A stretch of 6,154 nucleotides of DNA from Aquificota bacterium (GTDB taxonomy: Bacteria > Aquificota > Aquificia > Aquificales > Hydrogenothermaceae): assembly GCA_013153795.1 (NCBI GenBank), contig JAADDV010000180.1, positions 1-6,154 on the forward strand. The letters are read 5' to 3'. Position numbers and translations under genes: made by a program. Position 1 is the stretch's first letter. Each line of letters starts with the position of its first letter. Shown here piece by piece: positions 1 to 5,650 of this stretch. The notes beneath the pieces are model-generated. The model was not told the DNA's origin, searched no databases, and was given only the letters and a program-made list of their open reading frames with translations.

Positions 1-1
1 A

Positions 2-1459
2 CATTACATAGTAGGAGGAAAAGTCTTAACAAAATCCAAAAATGATATTGCTCTAATAGAAATTAAAGGAAAACTAAACACAAAAAAGCATAGATATACA
101 TGGATAAACTGGGGTTATAAAAAAGAATGTAGCAGATATAATCTTTTAGGCTTTAGCTATCCTAAAGAAAACTTTTTAAGATATCAAGAAGGACATTATT
201 CTAGAAAATGCGATATTGAAAGCGGAAAAAAATTAAAAGTTAGATGTGGAAATAATATTTCTGGTAATGGATTTGAGGTAATCTGGAGAAAAGGAAGTGT
301 TGATAGAGGTTCTAGTGGTTCAGCTTTACTTAGTTTTTGTAGATTAGATAATAACGAATATAGATGGATTATAACAGGAGTTTTATCTGCAAGAAATAGA
401 GGTTGTGACCCAGCAAATGGTATTTATGGAGACTTTTTCACTTTCTTAAAAGAAAACAAAAAAGCCCGTAATATCCTAACTCAAGGTCTTCCTGATGATG
501 CCTTTGAAGAAAATGATTATCTTTACCAGGCTTTCAACACTGATGAGATATTTAATAACGTTTGTGGAGAAATAAAAAAACTTAAAAATCTCGCTTTAAA
601 AGATAACGATGATGATTGGTTTAGCATGACTTTACCAAAAGGTTGTAGATTAGTATTAAATCTAGATTACATTAGCAGATATGGAGATATAGGTTTAGAA
701 ATATTAGATGATAGAAAAAACATTTTATATAAAACAAAAGATGAAAATAAAAATAAACAAACATTTAGTTTTTTAGCTAGGAAAAAAGAAAGAATATACA
801 TTCATCTTTATCTTAAAGATGATACTTATCAAAACTATAATCTATCCCTTTTTAAAGAAAGATATGCTGATGCTCCTAAAATAGATGTTAATGTTAAAAA
901 TCTTGTTCCTAAAATAAGATATGGAGGTATACAAAAAGAGTATTATACAAATAAACCTAAAATAGAGCTTTTAATAAGTTATAAATCTGATTTTTATAAT
1001 AGTAGAGACTTAAAACTTTGTGTTGGAAGATTTTTAAATTCCTGTAGAGTATGGGAACCTCTTAGAAATCCATATATTTGGAATCTAGATAATAAAGAAG
1101 GAAAATATATCAGATATGTATCTGTAAAAACTCCTATTGGAAGATATTCAAACTTTAAAAAAATAGTAGTCTACTATGATAAAACCCCTCCCTCTGATGG
1201 AAAACTACTTTATTCTTTAACAAAAGAAGGTATTCAATTTAAATGGAAAGATTTTAAAGACAATTTAACAGGTATTGGAAATTACAAACTTGTTTATGGA
1301 AAAAATAGCAATATCTCTTGTAAAAAAGGAGAAATACTGTATTTTGGTAAAAATACATACTTCTTACATAGAACTAAAGACCCTTCTGGATATTATCTTA
1401 TCTGTGCCCAAGATAAAGCTGGCAACTGGTCTAAAGGAACAAAAATCTCTATAAAATAA
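2..1459 (+). CDS. Secreted trypsin/lysyl-endopeptidase-like serine protease with PPC, Ig-like and FN3-like domains (5' truncated by window)
   Basis: The frame is open from the left edge to TAA at 1457-1459, giving 485 visible residues. Residues 1-150 look like the second half of an S1-fold protease. NDIALIE carries the probable catalytic Asp (D15), and RGSSGSAL carries the probable nucleophile S105 in the GSSGS form typical of lysyl endopeptidases. TGVLSARNRGCDPANGIYG resembles the trypsin 214-228 substrate-pocket strand. The catalytic His and signal peptide should be upstream of the window. Residues about 200-288 match a bacterial pre-peptidase C-terminal (PPC) domain: DDDWFSM, then GDIGLEILD, then a YNLSL ending. 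Residues about 295-395 are an Ig-like repeat (YTNKPKIELLIS, LCVG, SCRVWE, YYDKTPP). Residues 396-485 are FN3-like (FKWKDF, GIGNYKLVYG, CAQDKAGNWSKG). Eleven visible Cys would suit disulfides in an exported protein. Extracellular proteolysis is inferred; the cleavage specificity cannot be read from the sequence. The ATG at 626 is internal to the PPC domain and is not a start. Confidence 0.85.
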   Translation, partial: HYIVGGKVLTKSKNDIALIEIKGKLNTKKHRYTWINWGYKKECSRYNLLGFSYPKENFLRYQEGHYSRKCDIESGKKLKVRCGNNISGNGFEVIWRKGSVDRGSSGSALLSFCRLDNNEYRWIITGVLSARNRGCDPANGIYGDFFTFLKENKKARNILTQGLPDDAFEENDYLYQAFNTDEIFNNVCGEIKKLKNLALKDNDDDWFSMTLPKGCRLVLNLDYISRYGDIGLEILDDRKNILYKTKDENKNKQTFSFLARKKERIYIHLYLKDDTYQNYNLSLFKERYADAPKIDVNVKNLVPKIRYGGIQKEYYTNKPKIELLISYKSDFYNSRDLKLCVGRFLNSCRVWEPLRNPYIWNLDNKEGKYIRYVSVKTPIGRYSNFKKIVVYYDKTPPSDGKLLYSLTKEGIQFKWKDFKDNLTGIGNYKLVYGKNSNISCKKGEILYFGKNTYFLHRTKDPSGYYLICAQDKAGNWSKGTKISIK

Positions 1460-1462
1460 TCC

Positions 1463-2122
1463 TTACAAGAAAAGGCCTTCTTCTTTTGCCTTTTCTTCAT
1501 ACATTTTTACTTCTTCATCTGTGACTTGATGAAAATCTCTGTAAAAAGCTCCTACTGCAAAAAAAGGGGTATCAACTTTTTCTAAACAAAAAACTTCATC
1601 AAAAATCTCTTTTACTCTATCTATACTATCTGCTGGACAAACTGGAACAGCAAGGAAAACCCTTTTAGCTCCTTTGTTTTTTGCATACATTCCTGCAACC
1701 ATAGCTGTATAACCTGTTGCTATTCCATCATCTATAATAAACACATCTTTTCCTTCTAAATCTGGTTCTTTTTCAAGATACTTTTCTTGTTTTTTTATAG
1801 CTTCTTGTAAAGCTATTTCTATAGCTTGCTTTAACTGATTTTCAGGAAGATAGTAAGCATAGGTGCTTAAAAGATATGTGCCATCTGTTGCTATTGCTCC
1901 TATTGCTGCTTCTGGGTCTGAAGGCATGGCTATTTTTTTTGTTATAACAAGACTAAAAGGGATTCCTGTTTCTTTTGCAACATAATAAGCAATAGGAATC
2001 CCACCTCTAGGAATAGCTAGCAAAATAGCATTATCTTTATCAATACCAAACTTATCTAACTTTTCTTTCAGATATTTTCCTAGTAATTTCCCAGCCTCTT
2101 CTCTATTTTCAAAAATAATCAT
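1463..2122 (-). CDS. Phosphoribosyltransferase family protein (COG1926 type)
   Basis: 219 residues, the usual length for this family of stand-alone predicted phosphoribosyltransferases. The PRPP-binding signature is clear: VFIIDDGIATGYT at residues 127-139, with the paired acidic residues D131 and D132 followed by the phosphate loop. The pyrophosphate loop is IPRGG at 37-41. GAIATDG (75-81) and the C-terminal stretch FFAVGAFYRDFHQVTDEE (187-204) are typical of the COG1926 group. It is presumably a cytosolic type I PRTase acting on PRPP, but the acceptor base or substrate is unknown for the family and cannot be deduced here. It is the last gene of the minus-strand cluster. It starts 17 bp after herA with its own GAGG site, and it ends 3 bp from the convergent protease gene. 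No regulatory protein domain is fused to it. Confidence 0.85.
   Translation of the reverse strand: MIIFENREEAGKLLGKYLKEKLDKFGIDKDNAILLAIPRGGIPIAYYVAKETGIPFSLVITKKIAMPSDPEAAIGAIATDGTYLLSTYAYYLPENQLKQAIEIALQEAIKKQEKYLEKEPDLEGKDVFIIDDGIATGYTAMVAGMYAKNKGAKRVFLAVPVCPADSIDRVKEIFDEVFCLEKVDTPFFAVGAFYRDFHQVTDEEVKMYEEKAKEEGLFL
1467..1497. terminator. Perfect 10-bp inverted repeat at the convergent gene junction, candidate bidirectional terminator
   Basis: The left arm AAGAAAAGGC (1467-1476) and right arm GCCTTTTCTT (1488-1497) are exact reverse complements around an 11-nt loop. The repeat begins 8 bases after the plus-strand protease stop and lies within the last ten or so codons of the minus-strand phosphoribosyltransferase gene. 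On the plus strand the 3' arm is itself U-rich and a T5 run follows at about 1504. On the minus strand the downstream T run is weaker and interrupted. With 3 bp between the stops there is no other room for a terminator. The stem has only three G:C pairs next to the loop plus one further out, so strength is uncertain, and the repeat could partly reflect the Lys/Glu codons there. Confidence 0.4.
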
Positions 2123-2129
2123 TATTTTT

Positions 2130-2133
2130 CCTC
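2130..2133 (-). promoter_or_regulatory. Shine-Dalgarno site of the phosphoribosyltransferase gene
   Basis: The minus strand reads AAGAGGAAAAATAATG, with GAGG 7 nt before the ATG at 2122-2120. It fills the 17-bp gap after the herA stop and supports this ATG as the start, with translation initiated independently of herA. Confidence 0.7.
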
Positions 2134-2139
2134 TTTTTG

Positions 2140-3729
2140 TTATATCTCTTCTAAAATATCAGCAATATTTTTAATATCTTCAAGACCTGTAGATTTTTCT
2201 TCTATCTTAGACCATTGCTCAATTACATCAATATCATTTCCTTCGATTTTTTCTTGGGCTTTGTCTATCTTTACAAGAAGAGGTATTTTTGTCATATTTC
2301 CTATGATTATTCCTTCTCCTGGATTTAGGCTTGGGAGATAATCCATGAGCTCCTGGGAAAGAGACTCACTAGCCCTTTGGACATGCTTTTGGTCTTCAGG
2401 TTCTACAAGTTTAAGGATTATCATGTTGTTCATCTGAGAAAGAATTTCTTTATCTAGGCCTTTTGGTCTTTGGGTTACAATAGCAAGACCTAAACCAAAC
2501 TTTCTACCTTCTCTTGCTATACGTGCTATATAGTATTTTGATTCGGTGTTTCTTTTCTCTCCTGCAAGAATATGAGCTTCTTCAATTACAATAAGAAGAG
2601 GAAACGGCAGTTTACTCTCTCCACTTCTTACAGCTTTTTTTCTTTCCTCTAATGCTCTTCTTAGTATGTTTGAAGCTATTGCATCTGCAACATCCTCATC
2701 AAGTTCTGAAAAATCAAATACATTAACCATTCCTGGTTTTATATTCTCGATAAGAGGAGGAACTCCCAGCTTTATTATATGCCCAAGCTCAAACTCAACA
2801 TCTTCAAGTTTATTTAAGACCTCATACAGAGAATCATCTCTCGTTCTTCCTTTTATTTTGCTACCTAGTTCGCTTTCTGGGTCTGAAATACTTTCTATAG
2901 TCTCTTTTAGTCTAGCTAGAAAATCCGAGGTTGAAATATAACTTTGCCAGTCTTCTCCTTTCTCCTCTTTAAGCTGTTTTAAAAGATGCTCGAATGCCAT
3001 TCTAAAATATCTAAACTGGATATAAGCGTTGTGCTTTATCCCAATAAAAGAAGCAAACTCTTTTGCCTTTAATAGAGCTGGATTTATCAGAGGTGGAACA
3101 ATATTTATTGCTCTCTTTCCATTTTTTGTAAGATTACTCTTTAAATACTCTCCATGAAAATCAAAAACAACTACTGTTCCATTAAGATTTATTATATTTT
3201 TTAGTAAAACAGATATAGTATTAGATTTCCCTGCTCCTGTTACTGCTAAAACTGCAAGATGTCTTAGAATAACCTGTTCTATGTTTATATACACTGGAAC
3301 GTCTTCTTTTTCAGATAAAAGTCTTCCTATTCTTACAAATTTTTTGCTTTTTGCTCCAAATACTTTTTTTAAAAGCTCAGGGTCAGCTTCATAAATTTCC
3401 GAAGCTGGTAATGGCGGTGTTTTTGGAATTTGAAGAAATATTTCATCTCCAACATCAACAACTTCTCCAAGGATATTTATTTCTCCTCTGATGGTATTTT
3501 CTTTTACTGAAAACTTTTTTATATTTTCTGCCTGGTCAGGGGTTTTTATACTGTCTGGTAAATAAGGATTTTCCCTTTCAAGACTTTGAATCATTCCTAG
3601 AAGTTTTTTTTCTTCTCCATCTTCTATATAAGAGAGAACAACAAACTGACCAATTCTAACTGTTTCCTCTGTTATGAAATTTACACGATGGGGTTTCGTT
3701 GTTCCTATACAGTATCCGATTTTTTTCAT
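2140..3729 (-). CDS. herA: HerA-type DNA-translocating ATPase
   Basis: 529 residues from the preferred ATG. The N-terminal residues 1-105 form a HAS-barrel (GTTKPHRVNFITEETVRIGQ near the start). The RecA-like core carries Walker A TGAGKSN with K168, the strand FDFHGEY (about 189-195), Walker B LLIVIEEAH with E383/E384, a likely arginine-finger segment ARIAREGRKFG (402-412), and the sensor TQRP (419-422). An all-helical insertion lies at about 225-330. This order and length match HerA of archaea and some thermophilic bacteria, a hexameric FtsK-like translocase that works with the nuclease NurA in DNA-end resection. No NurA is encoded in this window, so the partner is unknown. A TTG at 3741 would add four residues (first residues then MRIKMKK), but GAGG lies just upstream of the ATG at 3729 and overlaps that TTG. 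Bacterial HerA-like ATPases also occur in defence modules. The housekeeping neighbours argue against that here. Family call is confident, role inferred. Confidence 0.88.
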   Translation of the reverse strand: MKKIGYCIGTTKPHRVNFITEETVRIGQFVVLSYIEDGEEKKLLGMIQSLERENPYLPDSIKTPDQAENIKKFSVKENTIRGEINILGEVVDVGDEIFLQIPKTPPLPASEIYEADPELLKKVFGAKSKKFVRIGRLLSEKEDVPVYINIEQVILRHLAVLAVTGAGKSNTISVLLKNIINLNGTVVVFDFHGEYLKSNLTKNGKRAINIVPPLINPALLKAKEFASFIGIKHNAYIQFRYFRMAFEHLLKQLKEEKGEDWQSYISTSDFLARLKETIESISDPESELGSKIKGRTRDDSLYEVLNKLEDVEFELGHIIKLGVPPLIENIKPGMVNVFDFSELDEDVADAIASNILRRALEERKKAVRSGESKLPFPLLIVIEEAHILAGEKRNTESKYYIARIAREGRKFGLGLAIVTQRPKGLDKEILSQMNNMIILKLVEPEDQKHVQRASESLSQELMDYLPSLNPGEGIIIGNMTKIPLLVKIDKAQEKIEGNDIDVIEQWSKIEEKSTGLEDIKNIADILEEI

Positions 3730-3735
3730 TTTAAT

Positions 3736-3739
3736 CCTC
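3736..3739 (-). promoter_or_regulatory. Shine-Dalgarno site that sets the herA start
   Basis: The minus strand reads TTGAGGATTAAAATG. GAGG sits 6 nt before the ATG at 3729-3727 and overlaps the alternative TTG codon (3741-3739). No comparable site precedes the TTG, where the sequence is T-rich. This favours the ATG start. Confidence 0.7.
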
Positions 3740-3754
3740 AAAGATAAAAACTAA

Positions 3755-4357
3755 TTATTCTTTTTCTATAACATCATGAACAACAACAATTTTTCCTGCC
3801 CATTCTGATAAAATGTCACAGGCAACTTCAGCCCCTGAACCAGAAGCACAAGCATACATTGTAATTTCACCGGCGACCAAACCAGCTACAAATAAGCCAT
3901 CTCTAACTTTTCCTTCTACATTTTTTATCATTATTTTTCCTGGTCTTGGAGATTTTTTATGAGGAATTACTTCTACATCTAAACCTTCTATATCAAAAGA
4001 ATGAAAACCTGTTGCTATAACAATATAATCACTTTTATAAACTTTGTTATCTTCAGTTTCTACAGTAAAATTACCTTTCTCACCATATGCTTTTATAACT
4101 TTAGCTTTTCTTAAAGTTAAAGAATCAAATAAAGATGCTTGCTTTCTTATTTTTTCTAATAACTCTTTACCTTTTATTTCCTCAATTCCAGGAACATTTT
4201 TTAAATAAGCTTTATCTAAATCTGAATATTCATCATATAATAAAAGGTATTTTTTATCTTTAGTAAAAGGAAATTTCCCATCAGCTGAAGCTAAAGTAAT
4301 TCCACATGTAAGACCAGCTGGACCACCACCAATTATAATAACATCGTATTTCTCCAT
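3755..4357 (-). CDS. Small FAD-dependent protein resembling the FAD domain of thioredoxin reductase
   Basis: 200 residues. A Rossmann FAD-binding motif opens the protein (VIIIGGGPAGLTCG, 6-19). It continues with a TrxR-like segment, KNVPGIEEIKGKELLEKI (53-70), then the strand YIVIATG (111-117). It ends with the second FAD signature DGLFVAGLVAGE (153-164) and a small-residue helix that would cover the flavin. Thioredoxin reductases are about 310-330 residues, with an NADPH domain inserted between these halves carrying a CxxC. Both are missing here: the three Cys (C18, C170, C180) do not form a CxxC, and no second GxGxxG is visible. It may need a separate electron donor or partner, and its substrate is unknown. 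The longer reading to 4420 adds 21 residues that overlap rsmG. A strong AGGGAGG site directly before the ATG at 4357 argues against that longer start. Two flanking cluster genes act on DNA, but no functional link is shown. Confidence 0.8.
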   Translation of the reverse strand: MEKYDVIIIGGGPAGLTCGITLASADGKFPFTKDKKYLLLYDEYSDLDKAYLKNVPGIEEIKGKELLEKIRKQASLFDSLTLRKAKVIKAYGEKGNFTVETEDNKVYKSDYIVIATGFHSFDIEGLDVEVIPHKKSPRPGKIMIKNVEGKVRDGLFVAGLVAGEITMYACASGSGAEVACDILSEWAGKIVVVHDVIEKE

Positions 4358-4362
4358 TCTAA

Positions 4363-4369
4363 CCTCCCT
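4363..4369 (-). promoter_or_regulatory. Strong Shine-Dalgarno site that sets the FAD protein start
   Basis: The minus strand reads CAGGGAGGTTAGAATG. AGGGAGG is followed by a 6-nt or shorter spacer to the ATG at 4357. The site lies wholly in the 19-bp gap after the rsmG stop. It is the best ribosome-binding site in the window and excludes the longer start inside rsmG. Confidence 0.8.
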
Positions 4370-4376
4370 GTATTTC

Positions 4377-4982
4377 CTACTGTTTTTGAATAACGATAAA
4401 TTTTCTTTCAGGTAATCCATAAAAAGAAAGAGAAACTGTAAAAGGTCTAAGTTCTTCTTCTATTTTTTTACCTTTCATTATGATTAGATAGCCACCTTTT
4501 TTTAAAATATCCTTTCCCCATTTTAAAACATCAAAGGTTTCTCCTGTTGCTCTGCTTAAAACAATATCAAACTTCTCTTTTATTGTTTCTGCTCTTTGGC
4601 AAAGGACTTTATATTCTATTCCAAGTTCTTTTTTTAGCATTTCAAGGAAAATACATTTTTTCTGAACAGCTTCTATTAAATAAAGGTCTATTTTATCTCC
4701 ATAGTAGATTTTAAGAGGAACCCCTGGAAACCCTGCTCCTGTTCCTAAATCGGCTATTTTTTTACCTTCTACATCAAGCCCTATTTTTTCAAAAAGTTTT
4801 ATAAGAGTAAGACTATCTAAAAAATGCTTTGTTATTATTTCTTCTTTTTTTCTGATTGAGGTTAGATTATAAACCTTGTTCCATTTTGAAAGGGTGTTTA
4901 GGTAAATTTCAAATTTTTTAAGTTGTTCTTCTGTTAGATAAATTCCGTTTTTTTCTGCAAGATTTTTTAACTTTTCTATCAT
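4377..4982 (-). CDS. rsmG: 16S rRNA (guanine(527)-N(7))-methyltransferase RsmG
   Basis: 201 residues, close to the family's usual length of about 205. It is a cytosolic SAM-dependent enzyme that methylates N7 of G527 in 16S rRNA. Visible family motifs are WNKVYNLTSI (34-43), KHFLDSL (52-58), the SAM-binding loop DLGTGAGFPGVPL (78-90), an acidic residue for the SAM ribose in LIEAVQKK (E104), LSRA (142-145) and the late MKGK (169-172). The start codon overlaps the ogg stop as ATGA. No good Shine-Dalgarno site precedes it, so translation is probably coupled to ogg. In many bacteria this gene (formerly gidB) lies near gidA or the parAB genes, but here it is in a different setting. No truncation or missing key residue is seen. 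Confidence 0.95.
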   Translation of the reverse strand: MIEKLKNLAEKNGIYLTEEQLKKFEIYLNTLSKWNKVYNLTSIRKKEEIITKHFLDSLTLIKLFEKIGLDVEGKKIADLGTGAGFPGVPLKIYYGDKIDLYLIEAVQKKCIFLEMLKKELGIEYKVLCQRAETIKEKFDIVLSRATGETFDVLKWGKDILKKGGYLIIMKGKKIEEELRPFTVSLSFYGLPERKFIVIQKQ

Positions 4983-5650
4983 TTTAGAACTTTTTTAGTT
5001 TTTATGTAAAAAATATATAAATCAAGTTCGGCAAGAGTAAGCCCCATGTCTCGGGCTATTTTTTCTAAGGCTTCTTCACACTCAAGATAAACTTTTTTTG
5101 TTATAGTTTTCCTTGGTTTTACAAGGCCTTTTTCAAACAAAAATCTAGAGATATGTCTATCTATTATAGCAACATCTTCAAAACCAGTGTTTCGTAAAAA
5201 ATGACTAGATTCTTTATATCCATAACCTTTAACTTCTTTAACGAGTATTTCTCTTGCTTCTTTTCCATTTTCATAATTTTTTACTATATTTTCTAAAAGC
5301 TTTTCTTTGTTTCTTAAAAGAACAATCCTTTCTGCTCTTTGCATTGCAAAGCGATGTCCTTTTGAACGAATTATCTCATAAAGTTTTTCTAGTGGATAAT
5401 TTTTAAAACCCTCTATTCCTATCTCTTTTTGAATTTTTATTCCCATTACAGCAGATGAGTTTGCTGTTAGAATACAGAAACACGCTTCTGAAAAGATATC
5501 TGCCTGATAAGGTTCTATATCAACAAACGGTCTAAAATCAAAAGTTGTAATACCTTCTTTTTTTAAATTTTTAAATTCTTGAATACGTTGGTCTACATAT
5601 TGTTTAACTTCAGAGATGGCCTTTTGAATTTCTTCTTTTGCAGGTATCAT
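4979..5650 (-). CDS. ogg: 8-oxoguanine DNA glycosylase/AP lyase, archaeal-type Ogg2
   Basis: 223 residues; family members such as Methanocaldococcus jannaschii Ogg are about 207, the difference being a short N-terminal extension. It is a bifunctional base-excision repair enzyme that removes 8-oxoguanine from DNA and cleaves the AP site. The helix-hairpin-helix motif is VKGYGYKESSHFLRN (140-154) and contains the probable Schiff-base lysine K146. The catalytic Asp is D164 in IIDRHISRF (162-170), exactly 18 residues later, the same spacing as K129/D147 reported for the M. jannaschii enzyme. FRPFVDIEPYQADIF (39-53) and the run of Ala/Ser in the first long helix also fit the family. The C-terminus ends in KTKKVLK, as expected for Ogg2, where a C-terminal Lys contributes to base recognition. 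It starts inside the stop of the RodZ-like gene (ATGA) with no clear ribosome-binding site, so translation is probably coupled. The product acts on the chromosome in the cytosol. Confidence 0.93.
   Translation of the reverse strand: MIPAKEEIQKAISEVKQYVDQRIQEFKNLKKEGITTFDFRPFVDIEPYQADIFSEACFCILTANSSAVMGIKIQKEIGIEGFKNYPLEKLYEIIRSKGHRFAMQRAERIVLLRNKEKLLENIVKNYENGKEAREILVKEVKGYGYKESSHFLRNTGFEDVAIIDRHISRFLFEKGLVKPRKTITKKVYLECEEALEKIARDMGLTLAELDLYIFYIKTKKVLK

Noticed and set aside
626..1459. A separate gene starting at ATG 626
   Set aside because: The same frame is open upstream to the window edge and encodes recognisable protease sequence. The ATG falls within the conserved DDDWFSM core of the PPC domain.
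2666..2941. A 91-codon Ser-rich plus-strand reading frame
   Set aside because: It lies fully antisense to the conserved helical insertion and Walker region of herA. Its Ser/Thr/Pro-rich low-complexity composition is what an antisense shadow of a Glu/Lys-rich gene gives, and no ribosome-binding site precedes it.
2140..3729. HerA as part of an anti-phage module (Sir2-HerA or nuclease-HerA type)
   Set aside because: No Sir2, DUF4297 or other effector nuclease is adjacent. The neighbours are housekeeping genes, and the HAS-barrel plus domain order fits the HerA repair/translocase type.
3755..4357. Full thioredoxin reductase (trxB)
   Set aside because: It is about 110-130 residues too short, with no NADPH-binding domain and no CxxC motif.
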